Notes: generated from the sequence alone by a model not told the origin. A stretch of DNA of 64,000 bases from Herbiconiux sp. A18JL235 (GCF_040939305.1 NZ_CP162511.1:1736001-1800000), one strand, 5' to 3'; numbered from the stretch's first letter, positions 1 through 8,537 are shown. Translations and numbers: made by a program.

Positions 1-729
1 CGGCTCGCCCGCGAAGCCGCGGCGCGCGGTGCTTCGCTCGTGGTGTTCCCGGAGTACTCCTCCTACTTCGTCGACCCTCTGGGTGAGCTGCTGGTGCAGA
101 ACGCCGAACCGCTCGACGGCCCGTTCGTCACGGAGCTCGCAGCCCTCGCGAACGAACTCGACGTGCACCTCATCGCCGGTCTCGTGGCCACGGCCGCAGA
201 CCCGGGGCGCTTCGCGAACGTGCTGGTCGCCGTGTCGCCGACCGAGGGGCTCGTCGCCCGCTACAGCAAGCTGCACCTCTACGACGCGTTCGGTGGCCGG
301 GAGAGCGACTGGGTGGAGGCAGGGCGCCTCGACGAGCCCGAGACCTTCTCGATCGAGGGCGTGACCATCGGGCTCCAGACCTGCTACGACATCCGCTTCC
401 CCGAGGTGACGCGGCGGCTCGTCGATGCCGGTGCCGACCTCGTCGCCGTTCCCGCCGAGTGGGTGCGCGGCCCGCTGAAGGAGCACCATTGGCGCTCGCT
501 CGTCGTGGCCAGGGCTCTCGAGAACACGATCTACGTCGCCGCCGCCGATCAGACCCCTCCGATCGGCGTGGGGTCGAGCCTCGTCGTCGACCCGATGGGG
601 GTGACGATCGCCTCGCTCGGCGAGCGCGAAGACGTGGCGGTCGCCTGGGTCGATCCGCGGCGCATCGACGAGGTGCGCCGGGTGAACCCCGCCCTCGCGC
701 TGCGGCGGTTTGAGGTCAGGCCCCGCTGA
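1..729 (+). CDS. Carbon-nitrogen hydrolase (nitrilase/omega-amidase family), 5' end missing
   Basis: The reading frame is open from the first base, so the N-terminus lies outside the window. About 242 codons are visible. The nitrilase catalytic triad can be seen: Glu in VVFPEYSSYF, Lys in YSKLHLYDAF and Cys in QTCYDIRFPE. These cytosolic enzymes hydrolyse amides or nitriles through a cysteine thioester. The C-terminal part (the PAEWVRG stretch and the AADQTPP segment) fits the aliphatic-amidase/omega-amidase branch. The last 14 bases overlap the 3' end of the convergent aminotransferase. Substrate is not determined; an omega-amidase role is suggested by the neighbour only. Confidence 0.85.
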   Translation, partial: RLAREAAARGASLVVFPEYSSYFVDPLGELLVQNAEPLDGPFVTELAALANELDVHLIAGLVATAADPGRFANVLVAVSPTEGLVARYSKLHLYDAFGGRESDWVEAGRLDEPETFSIEGVTIGLQTCYDIRFPEVTRRLVDAGADLVAVPAEWVRGPLKEHHWRSLVVARALENTIYVAAADQTPPIGVGSSLVVDPMGVTIASLGEREDVAVAWVDPRRIDEVRRVNPALALRRFEVRPR

Positions 730-1921
730 GCTGCAGCTGCGCCAGCTGGCCTGCCGCGCGCTCGAGCACCTCGGTCTTCTTGCAGAACGCGAAGCGCACG
801 AGGCTCGAGTACTCCTCGGCCAGCGCAGGGTGGCAGAAGGCGCTGATCGGAACCCCGACGACGCCGGCGAGGCCGGGGAGCTCCCGGCAGAGCGCCGCGC
901 CGTCGCGGTAGCCGAGCGGCGCGGCGTCGGCCACAACGAAGTAGGTGCCCTGCGGGGTCGAGACATCGAACCCCGCCGCCCGGAGGCCCGCCGAGAGCAG
1001 GTCGCGCTTGGCTTCCAGCGTCGAGGCGATGCCCTCGTAGAAGGAGTCGGGAAGTGCCAGCCCCGCGGCGACGGCGGGCTGGAAGGGCGCACCCGAGGTG
1101 AAGGTGAGGAACTGCTTCACCGCCGTGATCGCCGTCACCAGCTCGGGTGTCGAGACGATCCACCCGATCTTCCACCCCGTGGTGCTGAAGGTCTTGCCCG
1201 CCGACGAGATGGTGACGGTGCGTTCGCGCGCGCCGGGGAGCGTCGCCACCGGAACCGGCTTCACCCCGAAGGTGAGGTGCTCGTACACCTCGTCGGTGAC
1301 GATCACCGCGTCGTGCTCCTCGGCCAGCTCGACCACGAGCTCGAGGGTCTCGCGGGGGAGCACGGCACCGGTCGGGTTGTGCGGGTTGTTGATCAGGATG
1401 ACCCGGGTGCGGTCGGTCACCGCGGCTCTCAGGTCGTCGTGGTCGGGCTGGAAGTCGGGCAGCCGGAGCGGCACGGTGGTGTGCACGCCGCGCGCGAGGG
1501 CGATGAGCCCGCCGTAGGCGTCGTAGAAGGGCTCCAGGGTGAGCACCTCGTCGCCCTCGTCGACAAGGGCGAGGATGGTGGCGGCCAAGGCCTCGGTCGC
1601 TCCTGCGGTGACGAGCACCTCGGTGTCGCCGTCGACGTCGAGGTCGTAGAAGCGCTTCTGGTGGTCGGCGACGGCGTGCCGGAGGGCCGGGATGCCGGGG
1701 CCCGGCGGGTACTGATTCACCCCGTCGGCGATGGCCTGACGGGCGATCTCGAGAACTTCGGCCGGTCCGTCCTCGTCGGGGAAGCCCTGGCCGAGGTTGA
1801 TGGCTCCGGTGCGCTGGGCGAGTCCGCTCATCTCGGCGAAGATCGTCGAGGCGATACGGCCGTCGGCGCCGAGGAGGCCGGCACCTCGTGCCGTACGCTG
1901 CCAGGATCCGCTGATGCTCAT
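716..1921 (-). CDS. PLP-dependent class I/II aminotransferase
   Basis: A 401-residue fold-type I aminotransferase. The PLP-binding lysine is K243 in SSAGKTFSTTGWKIGW. The NNPHNPTG substrate/PLP motif and the final RFAFCK arginine region are also present. The closest families are N-succinyldiaminopimelate aminotransferase DapC and the kynurenine/glutamine transaminase K/methionine aminotransferase group. Length is normal. The start ATG is preceded by GGAGAC. The gene converges on a nitrilase-family amidase, with 14 bp of overlap. Glutamine transaminase K and omega-amidase act in sequence in known glutamine/methionine salvage, so this pair could do so too, but that is inference. Confidence 0.85.
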   Translation of the reverse strand: MSISGSWQRTARGAGLLGADGRIASTIFAEMSGLAQRTGAINLGQGFPDEDGPAEVLEIARQAIADGVNQYPPGPGIPALRHAVADHQKRFYDLDVDGDTEVLVTAGATEALAATILALVDEGDEVLTLEPFYDAYGGLIALARGVHTTVPLRLPDFQPDHDDLRAAVTDRTRVILINNPHNPTGAVLPRETLELVVELAEEHDAVIVTDEVYEHLTFGVKPVPVATLPGARERTVTISSAGKTFSTTGWKIGWIVSTPELVTAITAVKQFLTFTSGAPFQPAVAAGLALPDSFYEGIASTLEAKRDLLSAGLRAAGFDVSTPQGTYFVVADAAPLGYRDGAALCRELPGLAGVVGVPISAFCHPALAEEYSSLVRFAFCKKTEVLERAAGQLAQLQLSGA

Positions 1922-2061
1922 GGGTGTCTCCGATTCGGGTCGCCCTCCAACCTACCGGCTGCCCGACAGCCTCTCCTCTTCGCCCGAGCACGCCGGTCAC
2001 CTGCCCCGGATGCACTCCTTAGCTCCGTCATAACCACACGGCAGTCGGCGCACAGCCTGTC

Positions 2062-2112
2062 CATAGAGTTCCCTCAGCTTGGGTGAGGAAGCTTGCGAGT
2101 GCTTGGAAGGAG
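2062..2112 (+). promoter_or_regulatory. Likely promoter and ribosome-binding site of the HtrA gene
   Basis: A -10-like TAGAGT at 2064-2069 lies about 50 nt before the start. GGAAGGAG at 2105-2112 is a strong Shine-Dalgarno six bases before ATG 2119. This choice of start drops 12 upstream in-frame codons. The rest of the 197-bp gap (1922-2118) shows no other clear signal. Confidence 0.5.
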
Positions 2113-2118
2113 CACCAC

Positions 2119-3897
2119 ATGTCAGACAGCACCGAGAACCCCGACCACATCTCGGCCGACAGCACCGGCGAGGCCGCCGCCCCCGAGACTTCTGCAGCCC
2201 CTCAGGCTGCCCCCATCGCTCCCGCGGCTTCCGAGGCCCCGGCCGGCCACAACGCCCCGGCAGTCCCCGAAGCCCCGGCCGCTCCGAACGACAACACCAC
2301 CGTCGTGGTTCCCCCGGTCGTCGCCCCCGTGCAGAACCAGGTGCCGGCAGCGCAGCCCACCACGCCGTACCCCGCCCAGGGCTTCCCGGCGGCACCGCAG
2401 GGTTACCAGGCCCCGCACACCCCCGCTCAGCCGGCCCCGCACCCGGGTTACGGCCAGCAGCAGGCCGTGCGCCACCCCGGGTACGCCCAGGCCGCTCCCG
2501 CCACGGCCGGCGCCTCTTACGGCAACGGCTCCTTCGGCACCCCGCCCGCCGGCGGCGCGAGCTACGGCGCGGTTCCCGACCCGAACTTCAACTCCGCCCA
2601 CTACGCGGCGTCGGGCGCCTACACCAACCAGGCGAACCAGCAGCGCAAGCCGAAGAAGCAGCGCCGCGGCGGCGTCGCCCTCGTGGCGGCCCTCGCCATC
2701 GGCGCCCTCATCGGCGGCGCCTCCGGTGCCGGTGTCACCGCCTGGGCCGTGAACCAGAACGGCGGCGGCTCCAGCACGAGCGCCTCGAGCCCCACGAGCA
2801 TCACCGTGAACAACCCCGGCGACGCGAACCTCATCACCGCGGTAGCGGCGAAGGCCTCTCCTTCCGTGGTCACCATCTCGGTGGCGAGCGACCAGGCCGC
2901 GGGCACGGGTTCCGGCGTCATCCTGAGCTCCGACGGCTACGTCGTCACGAACACCCACGTGGTCACGCTCGACGGCGAGACCGCCGACGCGAGCATCAAC
3001 GTGCAGACGAACGACGGCAAGCTCTACAAGGCGACCGTCGTCGGCACCGACCCGGTCGCCGACCTCGCCGTCATCAAGCTCACCGACGCCTCAGGCCTCA
3101 CGCCGATCGAGTTCGGCGACTCCTCGAAGCTCAACGTGGGTGACGTCGCCATCGCCATCGGCGCGCCGCTCGGGCTCTCCGGCACGGTTACCAACGGCAT
3201 CGTGAGCGCGCTCAACCGCAGCATCACGGTGGCCTCGTCCGCTGCTCCGAACGACACCGAGACGAACCCCGCACCCGACCAGAACGGCGACGGGTCGCAG
3301 GGCCCCTACGACTTCTGGAACTTCGACATCCCCGGCCAGGGCGGCTCGGAGGGCCAGCAGGGTCAGCAGGCCCCGTCGCAGCAGCAGTCCATCTCGCTCT
3401 CGGTCATCCAGACCGACGCCGCGATCAACCCCGGCAACTCCGGTGGCGCCCTGCTCGATTCGGAGGGCAAGCTCATCGGCATCAACGTCGCCATCGCGAG
3501 TGCGGGCTCCTCGAGCAGCAGCAGCGCCTCGGGCAACATCGGTGTCGGCTTCTCCATCCCGGTCAACCTGGTCAAGCGCATCACCGAGGAGATCATCGAC
3601 AACGGCAGCGCCACCCACGGCCTCCTCGGAGCGACGGTCGGCGACGCCGCCTCGGCCGAGGGCAGCACCACCGCGGGAGCGATCATCCAGTCGGTCACCT
3701 CGGGTGGCGCCGCCGAGAAGGCGGGCCTCCAGGCGGGCGACGTGGTCACCGAGTTCAACGGCCTCCCGGTCACCGACTCGATCGACCTCACCGCCCTGGT
3801 GCGCACCCAGGCCGCCGGAGCCGACGCGAAGATCACCTACCTGCGCGGCGGCGACTCGAAGACCATCGACGTCACCCTCGGGCAGCTCACGCAGTAA
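2119..3897 (+). CDS. HtrA/DegP-like membrane-anchored serine protease with PDZ domain
   Basis: 592 residues. Residues 1-185 are an Ala/Pro/Gln-rich, probably disordered cytoplasmic region ending in a basic stretch (QRKPKKQRR). One transmembrane helix follows at about 186-208, so the protease lies outside the membrane. The chymotrypsin-like triad is visible: H280 in TNTHVV, D315 in ADLAVIKL, S441 in NPGNSGGALL. A PDZ domain occupies about residues 500-590. The family degrades or refolds damaged extracytoplasmic proteins. A Pro/Gln/Gly-rich insertion (about residues 375-425) lies between the Asp and Ser. It is monocistronic, with its own RBS. Confidence 0.93.
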   Translation: MSDSTENPDHISADSTGEAAAPETSAAPQAAPIAPAASEAPAGHNAPAVPEAPAAPNDNTTVVVPPVVAPVQNQVPAAQPTTPYPAQGFPAAPQGYQAPHTPAQPAPHPGYGQQQAVRHPGYAQAAPATAGASYGNGSFGTPPAGGASYGAVPDPNFNSAHYAASGAYTNQANQQRKPKKQRRGGVALVAALAIGALIGGASGAGVTAWAVNQNGGGSSTSASSPTSITVNNPGDANLITAVAAKASPSVVTISVASDQAAGTGSGVILSSDGYVVTNTHVVTLDGETADASINVQTNDGKLYKATVVGTDPVADLAVIKLTDASGLTPIEFGDSSKLNVGDVAIAIGAPLGLSGTVTNGIVSALNRSITVASSAAPNDTETNPAPDQNGDGSQGPYDFWNFDIPGQGGSEGQQGQQAPSQQQSISLSVIQTDAAINPGNSGGALLDSEGKLIGINVAIASAGSSSSSSASGNIGVGFSIPVNLVKRITEEIIDNGSATHGLLGATVGDAASAEGSTTAGAIIQSVTSGGAAEKAGLQAGDVVTEFNGLPVTDSIDLTALVRTQAAGADAKITYLRGGDSKTIDVTLGQLTQ

Positions 3898-3941
3898 CCG
3901 GCGGGAGCCCGGCGCTCCGACCCCACTCCTGACGAGGCTGG

Positions 3942-3947
3942 TAGGCT
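3942..3947 (+). promoter_or_regulatory. -10 box TAGGCT before the glycosyltransferase cluster
   Basis: TAGGCT fits the actinobacterial TANNNT -10 pattern. It would start transcription near 3954, about 60 nt before ATG 4016. It lies in the 118-bp gap after the HtrA gene. No convincing -35 was seen. Confidence 0.4.
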
Positions 3948-4015
3948 CGTCGTCGCCCTCAGGCGGCGTCGGCCCACCGGCCTCGTCGGCGTGCGGCGAC
4001 GAGCGAACGGATGCG

Positions 4016-5086
4016 ATGACCCAGCCCCGCGACGAGACCGAGGCGCCCCACGGTGAGGTGCTTCCCGGTGTCTCCTACGTGATGCCGGTGCTCAACGAGG
4101 TCACCCACGTGGAGGCGGCGATCGCGAGCCTGCTCGACCAGGACTACCGGGGCCCGTTCGACGTCATCGTCGCCCTCGGCCCCTCGATCGACGGCACGAC
4201 CGAGCTCGTGGAGCGACTCTCCCGGGTCGACCGCCGCATCCGGGTGATCGACAACCCCACGGGCTCCACCCCGAGCGGGTTGAACGTCGCCATCGAGGCG
4301 TCGCAGCATCCGATCGTCATCAGGGTCGACGCCCATTCCCTGCTGCCCCGCGACTACGCGCGCACCGCGGTCGAGACCATCCTCCGCACGAAGGCCGCCA
4401 ACGTCGGCGGCATCATGAAGGCCGAGGGCACCACGCCGTTCGAGTCGGCGGTCGCCCTCGCCTACGGCTCCAAAGCCGGGCTCGGCGGCGGCGCCCACCA
4501 CCTGGGCGGCGAGGAGGGGCCCGCCGAGACGGTCTACCTCGGCGTGTTCGACCGTTCCTGGCTCAGCAGGGTCGGGCTGTTCAACGAAGACATCAGGCGC
4601 GGGCAGGACTGGGAGCTCAACCGCCGTCTGCGGGCCGCCGGCGGCGTGGTCTGGTTCACCCCGAAGCTCGTGGTGGTCTACCGCCCCCGCCCGTCGCTCG
4701 AGCGGCTCGCCCGGCAGTTCTTCTCCACCGGACTCTGGCGCGGGGAGCTCGCCCGGCGATTCTTCTCGGCGAACGCCCTGCGCTACTTCGTGCCGCCCGT
4801 CATGGTGACTGCGGCCGTGCTGGGCTTCGTGCTCGGGGTGGTCGGGCTCGTCAGCGCGCTGGCGGGCGGCGGGCCCGCCTCCTGGCTCCTCGTCGGCTTC
4901 GTCGTTCCCGCCGTCTACCTGCTCTTCGTCGCCGTCGCGGCGCTGGGCGCGGCCCGGAAGGAGGGTGCGCCAACCGGGGTATGGTTTCTCGTAGTCCTGC
5001 CGTGCATCCACTTCAGCTGGGGTCTCGGCTTCATCCTCGGCTTCCTCAAGCTGACGAAGAACATCGCCGCGCACACGGGAAGGTGA
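4016..5086 (+). CDS. Family 2 glycosyltransferase with C-terminal membrane segments (ExoA-like)
   Basis: 356 residues. The GT-A nucleotide-sugar domain starts at SYVMPVLNE and carries the acidic metal-binding motif VRVDAHS. RGQDWELNRRLR supplies the catalytic-base region. Three hydrophobic helices from about residue 262 anchor it to the inner face of the membrane. The layout resembles succinoglycan glucosyltransferase ExoA. ATG 4016 is the only plausible in-frame start, and its RBS is weak. Its stop overlaps the start region of the CDP-alcohol phosphatidyltransferase, so the two are co-transcribed. The sugar transferred is unknown. Confidence 0.88.
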   Translation: MTQPRDETEAPHGEVLPGVSYVMPVLNEVTHVEAAIASLLDQDYRGPFDVIVALGPSIDGTTELVERLSRVDRRIRVIDNPTGSTPSGLNVAIEASQHPIVIRVDAHSLLPRDYARTAVETILRTKAANVGGIMKAEGTTPFESAVALAYGSKAGLGGGAHHLGGEEGPAETVYLGVFDRSWLSRVGLFNEDIRRGQDWELNRRLRAAGGVVWFTPKLVVVYRPRPSLERLARQFFSTGLWRGELARRFFSANALRYFVPPVMVTAAVLGFVLGVVGLVSALAGGGPASWLLVGFVVPAVYLLFVAVAALGAARKEGAPTGVWFLVVLPCIHFSWGLGFILGFLKLTKNIAAHTGR

Positions 5087-5088
5087 CA

Positions 5089-5919
5089 GTGCCGATTACC
5101 GCAGGGCCGAACGCCGCAGGGCCGAACACCGCCCGCCCCGGCTCGATCGCCGAGCTCAAGGCCGTGGCCCAGCCGCCCGAGGTGCGCGGCCGGCGCAACG
5201 CCGAGCACTGGACGGCCTCGCTCTACCTCAGGCGGCTCTCGCCCTACGTCACCTGGGTGCTGCTGAAGACCTCCATCTCGGCCAACGGCGTGACCGGGCT
5301 CATGATCCTCACCGGCTGGGCCACCGCAGCGGCCCTGCTCATCCCGGGCATCGCGGGCGCCGCCCTCGCCCTGGTGCTCGGCCAGATGCAGATGCTCGTC
5401 GACTGCTGCGACGGCGAGGTCGCCCGCTGGCGGCGCACCTCGTCTCCCGCGGGCGTCTTCCTCGACAAGGTCGGGCACTACACGACCGAGGCGCTCATCC
5501 CGATCGTGCTCGGCATCCGCGCCGCCGGCTTCCCCTTCGACACGCCCGACGACTTCCTCTGGACCACCCTCGGCCTCCTGCTCGCCCTCGTCATCGTGCT
5601 GAACAAGGCGCTCAACGACATGGTGCACGTCGCTCGGGCGAACGCCGGGCTGGAGAAACTCGCCGACAAGCAGGGCGAGTCGGAACCCTCGCAGGCCCTC
5701 GTGGCGAAGCTCCGCCGGGCCGCCCGGTTCGTGCCGTTCCACCGGCTCTACCACTCGGTCGAGCTCACCATGCTGGTGTTCGTCTTCGCCGTGGTGGGCC
5801 TGTTCATCGGTGGGGTGCTTGCCGACCGCATCCTGCTGGTGGCGCTGGTGCCGCTGTCGATGCTCGCGCTGGTGGGGCACTTCGTGGCCATCATGGCGTC
5901 GAAGCGGGTGCGGTCCTGA
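5089..5919 (+). CDS. CDP-alcohol phosphatidyltransferase family membrane protein
   Basis: 276 residues with several transmembrane helices. The CDP-alcohol motif reads DCCDGEVAR, then eight residues, then GVFLDKVGH. The first three aspartates and the DG..AR pattern are intact, but the last conserved Asp of D-x3-D is His. GTG 5089 is chosen because GGGAAGG at 5077-5083 sits five bases upstream; GTG 5083, overlapping the previous stop as GTGA, is an alternative. The family makes phosphodiester-linked products from CDP-activated donors. Flanking glycosyltransferases suggest polyol- or inositol-phosphate chemistry for a surface polymer. Confidence 0.85.
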   Translation: MPITAGPNAAGPNTARPGSIAELKAVAQPPEVRGRRNAEHWTASLYLRRLSPYVTWVLLKTSISANGVTGLMILTGWATAAALLIPGIAGAALALVLGQMQMLVDCCDGEVARWRRTSSPAGVFLDKVGHYTTEALIPIVLGIRAAGFPFDTPDDFLWTTLGLLLALVIVLNKALNDMVHVARANAGLEKLADKQGESEPSQALVAKLRRAARFVPFHRLYHSVELTMLVFVFAVVGLFIGGVLADRILLVALVPLSMLALVGHFVAIMASKRVRS

Positions 5920-5939
5920 GCACCGCACCCACCGTCGGC

Positions 5940-6788
5940 GTGGTGCTGCTCACCCGGGGCACGCGGCCCGCCGAGCTGCTCCGAGGCGCCGAGTCGCTCC
6001 TCGCCCAGCGGGGGGTGACGCTCGACATCGTCTGCGTGGGCAACGGCTGGGTGCCCGAGGGGCTCCCGGATGCGGTGCGCACCCTGGCACTGCCCGAGAA
6101 CGTCGGCATCCCGGCCGGCCGCAACGCCGGCGCCCGGGTCGTGACGGGGGAGTACGTGTTCTTCCTCGACGACGACGCGAGCCTGCCCGACCCCGGCTTC
6201 CTCGCCGACGCGATCGTGAAGCTCGTCGCCGACCCGCGCATCGGGCTGCTCCAGCCGCGGGTCGTCGACCCGTCGGGCGCCACCAACCCGAGGCGCTGGG
6301 TGCCCCGCATCCGCAAGGGCGACGCGGGCGACTCCGGGCCGGTGTTCTCGGTGTGGGAGGGTGCGACACTCCTGCCGCGGGCGGTGTTCGATCGCACCGG
6401 GGGGTGGGCCGCGCCGTTCTTCTACGCCCACGAGGGCATCGAGCTGGCCTGGCGGGTGTGGAACCAGGGGCTCGTCACCTGGTACGCCGGCGACCTCGTC
6501 GCCAACCACCCGGCGATCGAGCCCACCCGTCACGCCTACTACTACCGGCTGAACGCGCGCAATCGGGTCTGGCTCGCCAAGCGCAACCTGCCGTGGCTAT
6601 TGGTGCCGCTGTACGTGGGCAGCTGGACGGGCATCCAGGTGCTGCGCTGGGCGCGTCGGCCGGCGGCCTTGCGCGCCTGGTTCGGCGGCTGGGCGGAAGG
6701 GTGGCGGAGCGACGCGGGGGAGCGGCGGCCGATGTCGTGGCGCACGGTGGCGCGGATGGCGCGGGCGGGCCGGCCCCCGGTCGTCTGA
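5940..6788 (+). CDS. Family 2 glycosyltransferase
   Basis: About 282 residues. The GT-A domain has ENVGIPAGRNAG near the donor site and an FFLDDDAS metal motif, then a membrane-proximal basic C-terminus. The start is uncertain. GTG 5940 is used here. A CTG at 5916, overlapping the previous stop as CTGA, would add eight residues (LSTAPTVG) and fits translational coupling. Neither has a clear Shine-Dalgarno. It follows the phosphatidyltransferase without a gap and probably adds sugar to the same surface glycan. Donor and acceptor are unknown. Confidence 0.82.
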   Translation: MVLLTRGTRPAELLRGAESLLAQRGVTLDIVCVGNGWVPEGLPDAVRTLALPENVGIPAGRNAGARVVTGEYVFFLDDDASLPDPGFLADAIVKLVADPRIGLLQPRVVDPSGATNPRRWVPRIRKGDAGDSGPVFSVWEGATLLPRAVFDRTGGWAAPFFYAHEGIELAWRVWNQGLVTWYAGDLVANHPAIEPTRHAYYYRLNARNRVWLAKRNLPWLLVPLYVGSWTGIQVLRWARRPAALRAWFGGWAEGWRSDAGERRPMSWRTVARMARAGRPPVV

Positions 6789-6875
6789 GCGCCGCAGCAC
6801 GACCGCGAAGGTCACGATTGCCTAAAGAAGACCCGGGTGGCCGCTGATCGGTCGGGCTCGGCCCGAGCCCATGGT

Positions 6876-6887
6876 TAGCCTTGTGCG
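6876..6887 (+). promoter_or_regulatory. Leaderless-type -10 box (TAGCCT + 6 nt) at the glycerophosphotransferase start
   Basis: TAGCCT at 6876-6881 is followed by exactly six bases and GTG 6888, with no Shine-Dalgarno. This spacing would put the first transcribed base on the start codon. Confidence 0.6.
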
Positions 6888-8180
6888 GTGGGATTGATGA
6901 ACGACGCGAAACTCGGCTGGCGCGTGGCGCGCGACCTCCTGCGGTCGCGGCGCATCCGGTCGAAGCTCGCCTCCCAGCTCGAGGCCCGCGGCCCGCTTCC
7001 GAAGCGCCGCTACGAGATCGGGGTGTACTTCGCCGACGGCGACGTGAACCTCTATCAGCTGCGCCAGTGGTACCGCCCGCTGGCCGAGCTCGACAAGACA
7101 CACCCCGTCGTCATCCTGAGCCGTAACCCCACCGCCACCTCCGCCCTTCTCGAGGAGTCACCGGTTCCGGTCGCCCATGTGCGCTCGGTGCGCTCGCTCG
7201 AAGAGCTGCTGCTCGACCATGAGCTCAAGATCGTGTTCTACGTCAATCAGAACGCCCGCAACTTCCAGATGATGCGGTACGGCCGTCGCTGGCACGTGTT
7301 CATCAATCACGGCGAGAGCGACAAGATGTACATGACGACGAACCAGTTCAAGGCCTACGACTACAGCTTCGTCGCCGGAGACGCCGCCATCTCGCGGCTG
7401 CAGCGCGTGCTCTGGGACTACGACTTCGACAAGCGCGCCATCCGCATCGGGCGCCCCCAGGCCGACCACTACGCCGGCACAGTGCCGTTCACCGCCGACC
7501 ACCGCCAGGTCGTGCTCTACGCGCCCACCTGGGAGGGTGACCGCGCCGCAGCCCACTACGGGTCGATCGCCAGCCACGGGGTCTCTCTCGTGCGCGACCT
7601 GCTCGCCTCGCCCGACCACAGGCTCATCTACCGGCCGCACCCGCGCAGCGGCGTCGTCGACCCGGCGTACGGCGCGGCGAACCGGGAGATCGTGGCCATG
7701 ATCGCCGCGGCAAACCGTGCCGACCCGTCGGCCGGGCACGTCTACGACACCGGGCCCGAGCTCGGCTGGCAGCTCGCCGCCGCCGACGTGGCGATCGTCG
7801 ACGTCTCGGCGATGATCTACGACCGCCTCGCCACCGGCAAGCCCCTCCTGGTCACCCGGCCGGTGTCGCCGGATGCTCAGCTCGACACGGGCGGCTACCT
7901 CTCCGACTGCGAATGGTTGTCTGCCGAGGAGGCACCCGCGGTGCGCTCGCGCCTCGACCAGGTCTCGCACGACTCCGCCGCCGGGGTGCGTCTCGGCCGC
8001 TGGGTCGAGCACTACTTCGGCGACACGACGCCCGGCGCGGCGACGGCGCGGTTCCACGAGGCCGTCGAGCACCTGTTCGCGGAGTGGTCGCGGAACGCGG
8101 CGCTGCACGCGCGCGACCTTCCCGTCGACCTGCGCGACCACGAGGTGACCGCCGACGACGACGAACGGCTCACGGCCTGA
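6888..8180 (+). CDS. CDP-glycerol glycerophosphotransferase-like protein (TagF/TagB family)
   Basis: 430 residues. Family signatures seen are FINHGESDK near the middle, the APTWEG stretch, IYRPHPRS and the late DVSAMIYDRLATGKPLL segment that binds the CDP-polyol. Such enzymes polymerise or prime polyol-phosphate chains of teichoic-acid-like polymers at the membrane. GTG 6888 matches a leaderless promoter; ATG 6897 is an alternative. It closes the polymer block begun at 4016 but has its own promoter. The polyol (glycerol, ribitol, mannitol) cannot be read from the sequence. Confidence 0.85.
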   Translation: MGLMNDAKLGWRVARDLLRSRRIRSKLASQLEARGPLPKRRYEIGVYFADGDVNLYQLRQWYRPLAELDKTHPVVILSRNPTATSALLEESPVPVAHVRSVRSLEELLLDHELKIVFYVNQNARNFQMMRYGRRWHVFINHGESDKMYMTTNQFKAYDYSFVAGDAAISRLQRVLWDYDFDKRAIRIGRPQADHYAGTVPFTADHRQVVLYAPTWEGDRAAAHYGSIASHGVSLVRDLLASPDHRLIYRPHPRSGVVDPAYGAANREIVAMIAAANRADPSAGHVYDTGPELGWQLAAADVAIVDVSAMIYDRLATGKPLLVTRPVSPDAQLDTGGYLSDCEWLSAEEAPAVRSRLDQVSHDSAAGVRLGRWVEHYFGDTTPGAATARFHEAVEHLFAEWSRNAALHARDLPVDLRDHEVTADDDERLTA

Positions 8181-8191
8181 GGGGTGGCGCG

Positions 8192-8216
8192 CGGCGCCGT
8201 CGGTACCTACCGGCGC
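8192..8216. terminator. Imperfect hairpin between convergent genes
   Basis: GCGCC...GGTA and TACC.GGCGC form an interrupted stem between two convergent stops (8180 and 8221). There is no T tract. It may serve both strands. Confidence 0.35.
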
Positions 8217-8220
8217 TGCG

Positions 8221-8469
8221 TCAGGAGTGGCTGGAGCGTGCCAGCGCGTACTTCGCGATGAGCACGACGACACCGGCGACCAGCAGTACCACGGCGGCGG
8301 TGACGAGCATCGGCGTGAAGTCGTAGCCCGTCTGCGCGAGCACCGGCTGCGTCTCGTCGCGCTGGCCGGCCCAGGCCGCCGAACTCGCCCCGAGCACGAC
8401 GGCTGCGGTGGCCGCGAGCACTCCCACGAAGGCGACGACGGCGCGGCGGAGGCGGCGGGTGATGGTCAC
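8221..8469 (-). CDS. Small secreted protein with LAQTG sortase motif
   Basis: 82 residues. A signal peptide (RRLRR, hydrophobic core, likely cleavage after AWA) is followed by a mature part of only about 20 residues. The sorting signal is LAQTG, a hydrophobic helix and a short tail ending ALARSSHS. LAXTG is the known motif of class E sortases in Actinobacteria, which attach proteins to peptidoglycan. GTG 8469 is chosen because AGGAGG at 8476-8481 lies six bases upstream; the longer ATG reading has no such site. No sortase gene is in the window. The mature part is too short for an obvious enzymatic role. Confidence 0.75.
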   Translation of the reverse strand: MTITRRLRRAVVAFVGVLAATAAVVLGASSAAWAGQRDETQPVLAQTGYDFTPMLVTAAVVLLVAGVVVLIAKYALARSSHS

Positions 8470-8537
8470 GCTCGGCCTCCTGACGTCGTCTCGTCGCATC
8501 TTCGTGCTGCCCGGGAACAACCTGGCAACACCCCCAG

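Noticed and set aside
549..2015. Long Arg/Pro-rich ORFs on many frames (for example 549-2015 minus, 20262-22577 plus, 40993-42807 plus)
   Set aside because: Each lies opposite or out of frame with a recognisable gene and has the Arg/Pro/Ala composition produced by high-GC shadow frames.
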